A DNA stretch of 52,376 nucleotides from CAYQVO01 sp964421085 (GTDB lineage: Bacteria; Bdellovibrionota_C; UBA2361; CAYQVO01), in NCBI GenBank assembly GCA_964421085.1, contig CAYQVO010000023.1, positions 1-52,376 on the forward strand. The letters run 5' to 3'. The notes under the pieces are model-generated. The model saw only the letters and a program-made list of their open reading frames with translations. It had not been told where the DNA came from and made no database searches. How positions within the stretch are numbered: position 1 is the first letter of the stretch; each line of letters begins with the position of its first letter. Positions 34,681 through 44,870 of the stretch are shown in pieces. The position numbers and the translations under genes were made by a program.

Positions 34681-34807
34681 TCTATTTGAGGTTGGAAGCG
34701 CATCGGTTGTGAGGACTGATGCAGCTTTCGTGAAGTTGAGGATGATAGCACGACTCTTCCTGCGAGGATGATTCGTGTGAAAAGAAGACAAGGAAGGTTT
34801 TCCAGCC

Positions 34808-35677
34808 GTGGCCATTACGATTGGCGCGAATATACTCGCCTTGCAGCTTACGAAGCGAATAGGCGAGCAGACAGGCCTGGTGAATACCAGTATTCAACGG
34901 CTGTCGTCAGGACTGCGGATCAACACGCCGGCTGATGATCCGGCTGGTCTTGCGGCAGCTTCCGGTCTGAAAAATCAGGCGCGGCTCGCCATTGTTGCGA
35001 CCCGTAACGCCACTGATGCTATTTCTCTAATAAGCATTTCCGATGCTGCTCTGGGGGCAATCCATTCTGTTTTAACGCGAATGGCCGAACTGGCCACTCA
35101 ATCCGCCAACGGTATATATTCGACCACTCAAAGATCACCGATGCAGGCGGAGTTCATGGCACTGGGGTCCGAGATTGAACGGATCGCACTGACGACCAGA
35201 TTCAACGGGATAAATCTTCTTTCATCCTCACGTAGTATAACCTTCCAGGTAGGATTTGATTCCTACTCAACCTCACAACTGCAGGTGAATACCGTGAACG
35301 GGCTGCTTCAGGGTATGAACCTGGCCTCACCCGGATCGTCGGCGTTGAAGCATTCAGTCAACGGCTCGACGGTCGGGGATGCTCAGGCGAACGCGCTTAC
35401 TGCGCTCGCCGCGGTGGAGGCGGCGATGGATCAGGTGTCGGCCCAGCGAGGTGCGCTGGGGGCATGCGACAGTCGGCTTTCGCATGCCATAGATAACCTG
35501 TCTGTCGCTTCCGAAAACTTCGCGGCGGCCGCGGACAGAATAACTGATGTTGATGTAGCTCAGGAGACCGCGAATCTCGTGAAGCATCAGATTCTGCAGA
35601 ACGCAGCTGTTTCGTTGCTTTCGCACAGCAACGCAATGCCTCAGATTGCACTACAGCTTCTCGACTTCAGGAAGTAA
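34808..35677 (+). CDS. fliC: flagellin, short form
   Basis: 289 residues, near the minimal size, with almost no variable D2/D3 region. N-terminal D0/D1: ITIGANILALQLTKRIGEQTGLV, IQRLSSGLRINTPADDPAGLAAASGLKNQ and DAISLISISDAALGAIHSVLTRMAELA. C-terminal: VSAQRGALGACDSRLSHAIDNL, ITDVDVAQETANLVKHQILQ and QIALQLLDFRK. Polymerises into the flagellar filament after export through the flagellar type III apparatus. GTG start with aaggaagg upstream. Under a sigma-28 promoter and followed by a strong terminator, hence a monocistronic unit. No other flagellar gene is nearby; the adjacent large glycosyltransferases may modify it. Confidence 0.93.
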   Translation: MAITIGANILALQLTKRIGEQTGLVNTSIQRLSSGLRINTPADDPAGLAAASGLKNQARLAIVATRNATDAISLISISDAALGAIHSVLTRMAELATQSANGIYSTTQRSPMQAEFMALGSEIERIALTTRFNGINLLSSSRSITFQVGFDSYSTSQLQVNTVNGLLQGMNLASPGSSALKHSVNGSTVGDAQANALTALAAVEAAMDQVSAQRGALGACDSRLSHAIDNLSVASENFAAAADRITDVDVAQETANLVKHQILQNAAVSLLSHSNAMPQIALQLLDFRK

Positions 35678-35735
35678 CTGTTCCTGACGGCCGGGAAGCC
35701 AGTGCGCTTTCTGCGGCGAGTGTGTGTGACACAGG

Positions 35736-35803
35736 ACACTCCCTGTTGCGGCGGGAGCCTTCTCGCAGGAGGTTCTCGCCATATTCGGGGAGTGTTTTTT
35801 TTT
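35736..35803 (+). terminator. rho-independent terminator of the flagellin gene
   Basis: 8-bp outer stem acactccc (35736-35743) and gggagtgt (35788-35795) with further GC-rich pairing inside, immediately followed by nine Ts (35795-35803). A strong, classical terminator about 60 bases after the flagellin stop. Confidence 0.85.
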
Positions 35804-35841
35804 ATTTGTGTGGATCTCTTTGAGTTGAAGTTGAAACGAAA

Positions 35842-38286
35842 TCAGCCGGCAATGCTGCTGTTGCACAGGGAAAAGAGAATCGCATCGAGCGCCTGGATGA
35901 AGCTGCTCTTCAGATACCCTTTGCGGACCCGGTCGATCGCGGCAGTCCTCAGTGATTCCCACAGGGCTTTGTCCTGATAAAGCCTTACGCATTGTTTCGA
36001 AAATTCAACTGCATCCGCTCCCACAAGCAGTTCCTTTTCATTCTCCCACCCAAGCTGCGATGCCGGCAGGGGAGTTGTGACCACAGGAATTCCGTGAGCA
36101 GAGGCCTCGATTATCTTCAGCGGAATACCGGCCCCAAATCGCAGGGGCGCGACAAATATCCTGTGTGAATCATAGAACGGATACAGACCGGGGACGAGTC
36201 CGGGCATTCGAAAACAAGAGGTACCTTTGTCGAGGAGCCTGTTCATGCTGCTCTTGCCGGCAAGGGTAAAGCATGCGTCCTCGCTTCCAAGTTCGCTGAT
36301 GAGCGAAGGCTGCACCTGATCGAGAAACCACCGCACAGCGTCGGTATTGGGAGAATCCGGCCGCACTGTCGGGCCGACCATCAGAAAACCTGAACGTTCC
36401 GTAAAATCCGAAGGGGTAGGATTGAGGAGAACTCCATGGGCCAGGACGAAAACGCGCGGATGACCGGCTTTCCGGAAGAGGGACGCTTCCTGTTCGGAGA
36501 CGCACAGTACGATATCGGCATTTTTCGCGACTCTCAGTTCAAGGCCGAAAATCTCCTTGAGTTCCGCATCAAGGAACTGCGTGCCGTCCCGGAGCTCACG
36601 CTTGAAAAGTTCGCGTTTCGCAAAAACCGCCTCGGCGTCATAAATGATCCGTAACCGGGACTTCAGCGCTGGAAGCTCCTCGAGAACGGTCTGTATGCGC
36701 TGCATATTGTGAGGGCGTGAAACCAGAACAATGCCCAGTTCACCGCCTCTCTGTTCAAAGAATGATTTCAGCCGCTCTTCCGGGAATCCTGAAAGAATCT
36801 CAACGTGGGAAGGGATTTCCGGCGCGGACCCGGGTGTCGAGGTCTGTTCGTTGAAGGACAGAAACGAGATGTCAAAGCCTTTATAAAGAAGGTGCTGAAA
36901 TATCAGTGACGTTCTTGGGAGACCCTGTCCGAGTTCGGGCTGCGGCAGCAGATCGTCGATAAACAGGAGGCGCTTCCGGCGGCAGAGGAACGATGCGGTG
37001 AACTGGCGGGCTTCCATGTCCGGTACCGGACGTTTCGAAAGAAACGATGGATGGCGGGCAGTAAGGATTTTCTGATGTTGATGCATCAGGAGTTCAGCTT
37101 CATTGCGGGAAGCGAAGCTGGAGGATTCAGAGTGAATGAGAGTGGCCCCGGGAGTGTAGACCACATCAAGCCCCTTTTCCCTGACCCTTATACAGTAGTC
37201 GACGTCTTCGTAATATGCGGGAGAAAATGCCGGATCAAACCCTCCGAGATCATCGAAGAGGCTGCGAGGAGTCATCAGGAAAGCGCCCGAACAGTAATCC
37301 ACGCTCCGCAGGGACGCGTATGATGGATCGAACGGATCGTCGCGTACTCCACGGCCCTGAGCAGAGCCATCACTGAATATGATTCCGCCTGCCTCCTGCA
37401 GAAATCCATCAGGATGAACGAGTCTCCCTCCCGCAACACCAGCTCCGCCGGACTCGAATACCCGCACTGCTGCTCCTATCGCACCCCGGCACATGAGTAC
37501 ATCGTTATTGAGGAAGAGAAGGTATTCTCCTTTCGCAGCCTTCGCTGCGAGGTTCGCACCCTTCAGGTAGTGAAGGTTCACCTCGCTCCTTATGATGTGG
37601 GCGCCTTCGATTCTGTCAAGGAGTTCCGGGGTCTCGTCTGACGAGGCGTTATCAAGAAGGATAACTTCAAAAGGAACGTCTTCCTGGATAAGAAGTCTTT
37701 CAAGGCATGCAATAGTCACTTCAGCCTTGTTATACAGAACGAGGATGACCGACACGAGCGGTTGTGCGGGAGTCTTGAATCTGAGCAAATTCGGCGTCTC
37801 GAGGAATGCCCGGAGGTTTGTTCTGGCGGTCCTTCCGGGTCCTTCGACGTCGATTTTTCCCGCTCTTGAACTGTCGTAAAAACGGGAACCGTTCTTTTCC
37901 ATTCCGAAGGTCAGAAGCTCGGATTCGTCGATCAGTTTTATATGGAGGAGACTTTCGAGTATTCTTCCATCATCGAGTGTGGCCGCGCAGTGAACAGCAA
38001 GTATGTCCCCCAACGCTTCCGGAGCTTCGAATACCGCTGAAAACCCCGAGCCTGACGCGTGCGGGATATCGGGAATGCGGGCGGCAACATCCGGTCTGAT
38101 TATTTTTTCCGGCGTAATCGCCGGAAGGCCTGTGATGTTAAGGGTGAGTCGCGTAACAGGACGTGATGGGCAGAGAATCCATCCCTCCACCCGGACGAGA
38201 CGCTTTCCGGGCAAGGTCGGGTGATGGAGCGCGCGGTCCACGTGCCCCAGGAGCCTGTCCTGCTCGAAGTCGTTCCTTGAATCCAT
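35842..38286 (-). CDS. multidomain glycosyltransferase: beta-rich domain, GT2, GT4
   Basis: 814 residues. Residues about 30-115 form the small domain often found at the head of large glycosyltransferases (VEGWILCPSRPVTRL, RPDVA, GSGFSAVF). A GT2 domain follows (about 175-405): VSVILVLYNKAEVTIACLERL, VILLDNASSDETPELL, LLFLNNDVLM (DxD-like), and YYEDVDYCIRV. The C-terminal GT4 domain (about 435-800): ending with DSPNTDAVRW and APLRFGAGIPLKIIEASAHG. Each would add one sugar, so it can build a disaccharide or repeat on a surface glycan. No ribosome site at the ATG. Divergent from the next glycosyltransferase across a 130-base spacer. Confidence 0.88.
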   Translation of the reverse strand: MDSRNDFEQDRLLGHVDRALHHPTLPGKRLVRVEGWILCPSRPVTRLTLNITGLPAITPEKIIRPDVAARIPDIPHASGSGFSAVFEAPEALGDILAVHCAATLDDGRILESLLHIKLIDESELLTFGMEKNGSRFYDSSRAGKIDVEGPGRTARTNLRAFLETPNLLRFKTPAQPLVSVILVLYNKAEVTIACLERLLIQEDVPFEVILLDNASSDETPELLDRIEGAHIIRSEVNLHYLKGANLAAKAAKGEYLLFLNNDVLMCRGAIGAAVRVFESGGAGVAGGRLVHPDGFLQEAGGIIFSDGSAQGRGVRDDPFDPSYASLRSVDYCSGAFLMTPRSLFDDLGGFDPAFSPAYYEDVDYCIRVREKGLDVVYTPGATLIHSESSSFASRNEAELLMHQHQKILTARHPSFLSKRPVPDMEARQFTASFLCRRKRLLFIDDLLPQPELGQGLPRTSLIFQHLLYKGFDISFLSFNEQTSTPGSAPEIPSHVEILSGFPEERLKSFFEQRGGELGIVLVSRPHNMQRIQTVLEELPALKSRLRIIYDAEAVFAKRELFKRELRDGTQFLDAELKEIFGLELRVAKNADIVLCVSEQEASLFRKAGHPRVFVLAHGVLLNPTPSDFTERSGFLMVGPTVRPDSPNTDAVRWFLDQVQPSLISELGSEDACFTLAGKSSMNRLLDKGTSCFRMPGLVPGLYPFYDSHRIFVAPLRFGAGIPLKIIEASAHGIPVVTTPLPASQLGWENEKELLVGADAVEFSKQCVRLYQDKALWESLRTAAIDRVRKGYLKSSFIQALDAILFSLCNSSIAG

Positions 38287-38416
38287 AGTGATTATGATGC
38301 TTTGGTGTGCGGCGAGCCTTCATAAAACGGCACTGTTATTCTGAAAACGTAACCTTTTGAATCAACTCGTTTTTGCCGGGCATCAAAAGATAAGATTACC
38401 GTTCACGTCATGCCCA

Positions 38417-41400
38417 ATGGATACATGTCCTCCGGATAAAGCGCCACCGTTTTCATGCTCGTTCCGGATGCATTCTTTCGAATTTCCCTCCCGCGGAAAA
38501 CTTGTTGCGCGCGGTTATGCCCGCAACACCGGCACGCAACCCTGGGACAATTCATCGACTGATAACGCCTCTCCTTACAGGATCGGCGCAAAAATTTACG
38601 TCGCGACTGTGCCGAAGCCCGTCTGGGAAGGCCGTGCCCGATTCGAAGGTGTTACAGTAAATCCTGATGGCGAACTGCCTTTTGAGATCACGGCAGAGCT
38701 TCCCTTATATACCGGAGTGAGGTTTTTTCTCGAGCTCGATGTGCTCAAAGAGGGAGCCTTCTGGTTTCATGAAACAAACGGGAACCTGATGGAGAGATTT
38801 GAGTTCGACAGCGAAGAGCCATCAGTCGAGTGGGCGGCTTATTTCCGGATCGACAGGCTCCATGTGACCGGCGACTCCAGGCTCAAGGTGTCGGGAGCCG
38901 TGAGGAACATCGGGAATCGCGCATGGGACAATACCGGCAGCACGGAAAACAGAATCAATATTGGAATCCGGGCGTGGACTGCGGGTGGTGTCCGGAATGT
39001 GATATGCCGGGAGGGCCGTCAGCAACTCTCCCAATATGTTGTGCAGCCGAAAGAAGAGATACCATTTCATGCGGAGGCTGATTTTACCGGGCTCAGATCC
39101 GGCGAATACAGGATCGAAATAGACCTGGTCAAGGAAAACGAGTTCTGGTTCCAGGACGTGGGAAGCGTTCCAGTTTATGCGGAGTGCGTCATTTCGGGAG
39201 TGTCCAGGGATATCGAGATAGAACCGGTCGAACTGCGGCATGGATTCCTGCTCACTGTTACCGGCACAGTAACAAACACGGGCACTGACATGTGGGACAA
39301 CAGCGATCCGGAATCTGAAACTCCCTACAGGATCGCTCTCTGCATCAACCCTGCCGGGTCCGAAGAGCGGGTATATGAAGCAAGATGTGAACTTCCGTCT
39401 GGATGTGTCGCCCCCGGGACGAAATGTCCGTTCACTTTCAATATCGACACTCTCAAGATCGAACCGGGGGATTATGAAATACACGTCGATGTCGTGAAGG
39501 AGAGATGCTTCTGGTTTGAGGGGGTGGGCATGCCTCCGTGCATAATGAGGCACACCATTCCGCCCAGAGCGCCCCAGCACGAAAGAAAAGAAGAAAAAGT
39601 CCGTCGTTTCGTCCGGAAGAAACATGCCCAGCCNNNNNNNNNNGCATACTCATCATAGCCCCGACTCTCCCGCTGTTTGATCAGTCCGCCGGGGGCTTGA
39701 GGCTGCTCCGCCTGCTGAGACTCTTCAGAGAAAAGGAGTACGAGGTTTCTTACCTTTTTGAATCGACAGGTGTGACTGAAGAACCGGTGAAGTACCTGAA
39801 CGAACTCAGTAGTCTCGGAATCGAAGCGAACGCCGATCCTCTCGCATGCCTCGGGCAGATTGTGCAGGATGAATTCGATATCTGCATCCTGGCATGGCAC
39901 GAGTGCGCACAGGCTTATATTGATATCGTCCGCCGCGTGCTGCCGGCTGCGGTCGTCGTGATGGATACAGTCGATATTCACTGGAGACGCGAGCAGCGGG
40001 GGGCCGAAGAGGGACTTCTTTTCTTTAACGACCAGGAACTGGCGGAAAGGAAGCGGGCAGAGGTAAATGTTTATTCTAAAGCCGACGTCGTGTGGGTAGT
40101 CACCGACGCGGATCGAGAATCGCTCATCGAAGAACTGCCCGACTGCTGCTGCCGGGTTGTCCCTCTCATTTCTGAACCAGGGACTGATGTCCACGGAGCC
40201 GATGATTCAATGATCGTCACTTTTGTCGGCGGATTCAGGCATCCTCCTAACGAAAGCGCGGCGTTGTGGGGGGCGGAGATATGCAGGGCTTTCAGGGAGA
40301 GGACGGGAATCTGCGTGAAGTATCATGTCGTGGGAAGCAATCCTGGACCCGGCATTCTGGCTCTTGAGAACGGAGTTGATACCTTCGTCTTCGGGGACGT
40401 TCCCGATGTGCGGCCGTTCCTTCGAGCATCGCGCGTTCTTCTGGCTCCGCTGAAGTACGGCGCTGGAATGAAGGGCAAAATACTCGACGCGGTCCTCGAA
40501 GGTGTGCCTGTCCTGACCACGCCGACAGGAAACGAGGGTTTTGATTTTTCATCAGGGCAGGAAGCTTTCATTGCCGATACAACAGAGGATTTCGTTGAAC
40601 ACCTTGCAGGCATCTTTTCAGGAAAGGCGGACCTTTCAGATATCCGGAAAGCGGCAGCTGACAAGGTGATGAAAGCGACAGGCCCGGAGGCTGTGTGGAA
40701 AAACCTGGAAAGCAGTTTCCACCCGAAAAAGATAGTGCTCGGAATAGTGACGTTCCAGCAGACAGATCTCCTGGATGCATGTCTCAGAGCCGTTCTCGAG
40801 AAGACAGATTATCCGGATTACAGGATTGCCGTCGTGTTGAACGGGTCCGGAGAGCAGCAAAAGAAGATAGTGGAAAGGTTCAAGGCGGAATATCCGGACA
40901 AGCTGGACCTGTTCTGCAATGCCGAAAACGAGTTCTTCGTGCTGCCTAATAACATGATAATCCGGCATTATCCTGATTCAGATATCGTCATGGTAAACGA
41001 CGATCTGGTGGTGGCGAACTCTGACTGGCTCACGAACCTTTTTGATGCCGCATATAGTTCTCCCCGTATCGGCGCAGCAGGGGGGAAGATGCTGTCTCCG
41101 TCAGGGCTGATATCCGAGGCTGGTGCAGAACTGTACCGGGACGGTTCGGGTAATAATCTGGGGCGGGGTTTCCCGATGGATGCGCAGCCGTTTTCAGTTC
41201 CGAGGTATGTTGGATTTGTTTCCGGCTGCCTTCTTTACATGAAACGCGAGGCAATAACCGTGTGCGGGGCTCTCGATGAAGATTTCTGTCCGATGTACTA
41301 CGAGGATGCTGCGTGGCAGTATAATCTTCACACGCACGGGTTCAGGACGATTTATACCCCCGGCTGTGTCGCCGTTCATCATGAGGGAAGCTCCGCGGGA

Positions 41401-41496
41401 AGTTCAACCATGAAGGGGATGAAGGTATATCAGGATGTGAATCGTCAGAAATTCCTGAAGAAGTTCAGGGGCGTTGATATCGAGAAATTCAATTAA
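38417..41496 (+). CDS. multidomain glycosyltransferase with three Ig-like repeats, GT4 and GT2, interrupted by a scaffold gap
   Basis: About 1,025 residues if the 10-N run at 39634-39643 is closed by a 2-base-compatible length. Three repeats (see separate entry) fill residues 28-371 from ATG 38417 (TTG 38357 also possible). After the gap a GT4 domain begins ILIIAPTLPLFDQSAGGLRLLRLL, typical of DxDSG-type bacterial glycosyltransferases, and ends GAGMKGKILDAVLEGVPVL. A GT2 domain follows: VLGIVTFQQTDLLDACLRAV, VMVNDDLVV and MYYEDAAWQYNLHTHG. The two enzymatic domains stand in the reverse order from the divergent neighbour (35842-38286). Role: assembly of a surface or flagellar glycan, inferred from context. 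That both sides of the gap are one gene is inferred from frame and domain order. Confidence 0.8.
38498..39529 (+). repeat. three tandem Ig-like (NTG-WDN-FWF) protein repeats
   Basis: Three copies of about 95 residues, encoded at roughly 38498-38782, 38885-39163 and 39251-39529. Each starts GxVRNTGxxxWDN, continues PYRIGxxI, then xxPxxExPF, and ends with GxYxIExDLVKExxFWFxxxG. This is the pattern of Ig-like modules known near the head of other bacterial glycosyltransferases and of the NBR1 type. They probably hold acceptor glycans or proteins. Confidence 0.7.
39634..39643. other. scaffold gap (10 N) inside glycosyltransferase gene
   Basis: Ten Ns break the frame: residues before read ...RFVRKKHAQ, those after read ILIIAPTLP in another frame. 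A gap of two bases (or two plus any multiple of three) puts both in one frame and would read HAQ-Pro-x-ILIIAP, with x being Arg if the base before GC is C. So the 10 Ns are a placeholder and one fused gene is likely. Confidence 0.8.
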
Positions 41497-41540
41497 AGGG
41501 GATCCTGCAACGCGGATAAAGAACGCACGTCATCCTGAGG

Positions 41541-41575
41541 GCGGGCGCGTTGCGCGTTTCCCCGAATCTGCCCGC
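41541..41575. terminator. GC-rich hairpin between convergent genes
   Basis: Inverted repeat gcgggc (41541-41546) and gcccgc (41570-41575) in the 87-base spacer between the glycosyltransferase and the convergent penicillin-binding protein gene. No T-tract, so only a possible bidirectional terminator. Confidence 0.3.
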
Positions 41576-41583
41576 GCTGCCGT

Positions 41584-43977
41584 TTACTCGAACCATCCTT
41601 CCCAGAAGGGCCGGGACTCCGGTCGGACGTCTTCCGGAAGTGGTTCCACCGTCGGTTCGAGCCGCCGCTGAACCGGAGATGGTTCGGTGCCGCGCACGAA
41701 CGCCTCACGAATCACATTCTCCGGAAGTGATTCCTCACCTGCGACTTCGTTTGTCATTTGGTCAATTTCCACGAACACCACGCCGGAAGGGGGAATGAAC
41801 TCGAGCTCCTCATGAAAGGAACTTATGCACTTTTTGAAGTTCACCCACACAGGCAGAGCAGCAGCAGCGCCTGTAAGCCCGACAGGAGTGTTGTCGTCAA
41901 ACCCGACCCATACCGCGGCGGCAAGATCCGGTGTGAAGCCCGCGAACCAGGCATCCCTGGCTTCGTCTGATGTACCGGTCTTTCCGGCAGCTTTGCCCGT
42001 GTAGCCCATCCTGCGTGCCCCTTTCGCAGTGCCCCGATCAAGCACACCCTGCAGAACATGCGTGAGCACAAACACCGCATCTTCTGATGCCTCTGTGCTC
42101 TCACGCATCGTGCGGCCCGCAAGGAGAGCGCCCTCACTGTCGATAGCGGAGCTGAAAAGCCTCGGCTCGACATATCTGCCTCCGTTTGCAAGCCCGGCGT
42201 ACGCGGCTGCAACCCTGAGCAGCGTCGTATCGAGGGCGCCGAGCGCGAGCGCGGGCACTTTCGGAGGATTATCACTTAAACGGAAAGACTGCACCGTGCG
42301 GGCGAACGCGGGAACACCGACACGCTCTTCAATGTAAAGAGAGGGCATGTTCAACGAATTCTCCAGAGCGTAGCGGACAGTAACATCTCCCCTGAACTGC
42401 CTGTCGTAGTTTTCCGGGACCCAGGTCTGTTTTGTCACGAGTTTCATCTGGACAGGCTCATCCCGCAGTATATTTACAGGAGTGGCGACTTTGTACTGAT
42501 TGAGAGTCCCGTCGAATGCAGTAAGGTAGAGAAACGGCTTTATGGCGGACCCGATCTGTCTGAATCCCTGATAAGCATGATCGAACTGATTTTTGCTGTA
42601 ATCCCTTCCGCCTGCCCAGGCTTTAACAAGACCGGTGAAAGGTTCAATCGCCACAAGCGCCGCTTCCAGTGGTTTTTTCTTCCGCTTCAGACCAGGATAC
42701 CCTTTTTCGATCTGTTCCAGACCCGCTGCCACCGCGTTTTCGGCGCACTGCTGCATCCCGCTGTCGATCCCCGTATAAACCGCAAGGCCGGACAATATGG
42801 CATTGTCGACATCCATGTCGCCTCTCAGCTCGGCCCGTAACGACGCGGCCAAATGAGGCGCCGTGCGCTGAAAGGGGGAAGTTTTCCCGATAACAGGCTT
42901 CTCCGCTTTTGCGGCATCTCTTGCGGCCGCATCGATAAAATTCTGCTCGAACATTTCGTCCAGCACCAGGTCGCGCCGTTCTATTGACCTCTTGAAATGT
43001 TTCCGCGGCGAAAAATACGAGGGTGCGCGCACAAGGCCGGCGAGAAGAGCGCCCTCGGATACCGTAATTGATTCGACTTTCTTTCCAAAAAACGTCATGG
43101 ACGCTTCTCCAACGCCGTGTACTGCTATCGACCCGAACTGCCCGAAGTAAACTTCGTTCAGGTACATTTCGAGAATCTGATCCTTCGACAGTCTCTGTTC
43201 AAGGCTGAATGCCGCGAACATCTCCAGAATTTTCCTCACGATTGATTTGCGCGAGGTAAAGAGTATGTTTTTTGCGAGCTGCTGGGTAATCGTGCTTCCG
43301 CCCTGCACCACACGCGTGGCAAGAATATTGGCGACGGCCGCCCGCCCAATACCGTAAATATCTATTCCGGAGTGCGAGTAGAATCTCTGATCTTCGACAG
43401 CAATGACGGCGTCTTTCAGATGCTTCGGAAGATCGGCAAGCCGTTTCTGTCTGCTCACCCGCTGATCGCCGCTCCCAAGCGGCGCGACAAGAACAGGCTC
43501 GAGTGTGAAGGACTGCTTGTGCGGATCTGTTCTGTTCTCAATCTTCCCTGAGCGTCCATCAAAAATGATATCGGACGGATTGATCAATCCGCCTGATGGA
43601 GAGGGAAAAGACCGGGTTATGAAGTGAAGCCGGTCTTCCTGCTGCTGAAACTCGCCCGGATTCCTGACCCCCTCGGGCGCTTCTGTGTATTTTCGTTCGA
43701 GAAGCGCATTTCGAAGGGAAGGAGTGGTGATCTTGTCGCCCTGCAGGACGGAAAGCGCGCTCGAGTAAATGCCGGAAAGGACCCGGTGCGGGGCGGAGGT
43801 AAGCCGCTGCTCGACCTTCCGATCTATGTACCCGTAAAGGAAAACCGACACGACAACACCCGCGACCAGTGCAGCAGGAAGGAGCCGGTAAATCCCGCGC
43901 CGGAACCCGGTCCTGTCAGGCTGCACGGGTGTGTTTTTCTTCTTCCTGCTTTCGGTTCTTTTTCTGCCTTTGGTCAA
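41584..43977 (-). CDS. bifunctional penicillin-binding protein, PBP1B-type (class A)
   Basis: 797 residues. One membrane helix (about 31-51), a UB2H-like domain (about 80-160, LERKYTEAP...PGEFQQQED) as in PBP1B, then glycosyltransferase 51 (EDQRFYSHSGID catalytic Glu, GGSTITQQLAKN) and transpeptidase with SxxK in GSAIKPF, SLN in ENSLNMPSL and KTGTS. It polymerises and cross-links peptidoglycan in the periplasm. The start appears to be TTG (ttgacc) with tgggaaaag ribosome site. Divergent from yebC; the outer-membrane activator LpoB is not seen here. Could be filed as mrcB. Confidence 0.93.
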   Translation of the reverse strand: MTKGRKRTESRKKKNTPVQPDRTGFRRGIYRLLPAALVAGVVVSVFLYGYIDRKVEQRLTSAPHRVLSGIYSSALSVLQGDKITTPSLRNALLERKYTEAPEGVRNPGEFQQQEDRLHFITRSFPSPSGGLINPSDIIFDGRSGKIENRTDPHKQSFTLEPVLVAPLGSGDQRVSRQKRLADLPKHLKDAVIAVEDQRFYSHSGIDIYGIGRAAVANILATRVVQGGSTITQQLAKNILFTSRKSIVRKILEMFAAFSLEQRLSKDQILEMYLNEVYFGQFGSIAVHGVGEASMTFFGKKVESITVSEGALLAGLVRAPSYFSPRKHFKRSIERRDLVLDEMFEQNFIDAAARDAAKAEKPVIGKTSPFQRTAPHLAASLRAELRGDMDVDNAILSGLAVYTGIDSGMQQCAENAVAAGLEQIEKGYPGLKRKKKPLEAALVAIEPFTGLVKAWAGGRDYSKNQFDHAYQGFRQIGSAIKPFLYLTAFDGTLNQYKVATPVNILRDEPVQMKLVTKQTWVPENYDRQFRGDVTVRYALENSLNMPSLYIEERVGVPAFARTVQSFRLSDNPPKVPALALGALDTTLLRVAAAYAGLANGGRYVEPRLFSSAIDSEGALLAGRTMRESTEASEDAVFVLTHVLQGVLDRGTAKGARRMGYTGKAAGKTGTSDEARDAWFAGFTPDLAAAVWVGFDDNTPVGLTGAAAALPVWVNFKKCISSFHEELEFIPPSGVVFVEIDQMTNEVAGEESLPENVIREAFVRGTEPSPVQRRLEPTVEPLPEDVRPESRPFWEGWFE

Positions 43978-44094
43978 CTTTTCCCAACCCTTAACCCGGA
44001 TATTCGCCTGCCCATTTCTATGTAGTTGAATAATATCAGGCGAATAGGGTACTTTACTGGACGCGCCATCGCTTTAAAAGGCCAACGCAGAAAG

Positions 44095-44100
44095 TATACT
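44095..44100 (+). promoter_or_regulatory. candidate -10 element for yebC-ruvAB
   Basis: TATACT at 44095-44100 in the 146-base divergent spacer, seven or so bases before the predicted start of transcription and about 24 before the yebC ATG. The -35 region (ctttaa at 17 bases) is a poor match. Low-confidence promoter. Confidence 0.3.
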
Positions 44101-44123
44101 ATTGTCTCTACAGGATCTTCGCA

Positions 44124-44870
44124 ATGTCAGGTCATTCCAAGTGGGCAACTATAAAAAGGAAAAAGGCGGCCACCGACGCAAAGAGAGGAAAGCTCTTCAC
44201 GCGCTGTCTGAAGGAAGTCCAAGTTGCAGCAAAATCAGGCGGTAACGTGGATTCAAATCCCCGTCTGCGCTCGGCCGTTCAGGCCGCAAAATCGGCTGGT
44301 GTCCCCAATGATACCATTGAACGCGCGATCAGGCGCGGGAGCGGGGAAGATTCGGCGACTCAATACGAAGAGATCACCTATGAAGGTTACGCACCTGGAG
44401 GTGTCGCCGTTCTCGTGAGAACACTCACCGACAACAAGAACAGAACGGCGGCGGAAGTCCGCCACGTCTTCACCAAGTGCAACGGCAATCTTGCAGGCGG
44501 CAACGCGGTCGCGTACCTGTTTAAAGAGCTTGGAATGATTAATGTGCCGAAAAAAGCAGTGTCAGAGGACAGACTTTATGAGGCGGCTCTCGACGCAGGT
44601 GCGAGAGACATAAACGACGAGGATGAAGACTGGGAAATTGTGACAGATCCGCGCGACTATCCTGCAGTCAGAGAGGCTGTCGAGAAGCTCACCAGTGAGG
44701 TCGAGGGCGAGATTCGGCTTGTGCCCGAAACGACAGTCAATATAGACGGGCATGACGCGGAAATGGTGCTGAAAATGATGGATTTGCTCGATGATCTTGA
44801 CGATGTGCAGACAGTTGTCGCCAACTTCGAGATCGACAACTCGGAGATGGAGCGGCTCAGTCAACGATGA
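44124..44870 (+). CDS. yebC: YebC/PmpR-family protein
   Basis: 248 residues, full-length. Signature start MSGHSKWATIKRKKAATDAKRGKLFT, then NPRLRSAVQAAKSAGVPNDTIERAIRRG and EGYAPGGVAVLVRTLTDNKNRTAAEVRH. Members act as transcription regulators and as translation factors relieving ribosome stalling at polyproline. It commonly neighbours ruvC/ruvA. Ribosome site agga nine bases upstream; the stop overlaps the ruvA start by four bases (ATGA). ruvC is not between them, though it is in many genomes. Confidence 0.95.
   Translation: MSGHSKWATIKRKKAATDAKRGKLFTRCLKEVQVAAKSGGNVDSNPRLRSAVQAAKSAGVPNDTIERAIRRGSGEDSATQYEEITYEGYAPGGVAVLVRTLTDNKNRTAAEVRHVFTKCNGNLAGGNAVAYLFKELGMINVPKKAVSEDRLYEAALDAGARDINDEDEDWEIVTDPRDYPAVREAVEKLTSEVEGEIRLVPETTVNIDGHDAEMVLKMMDLLDDLDDVQTVVANFEIDNSEMERLSQR

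Noticed and set aside
34630..34815. Short frames inside the flagellin leader
   Set aside because: They lack coding signals and overlap the sigma-28 promoter and the flagellin ribosome site; a leader peptide cannot be argued.
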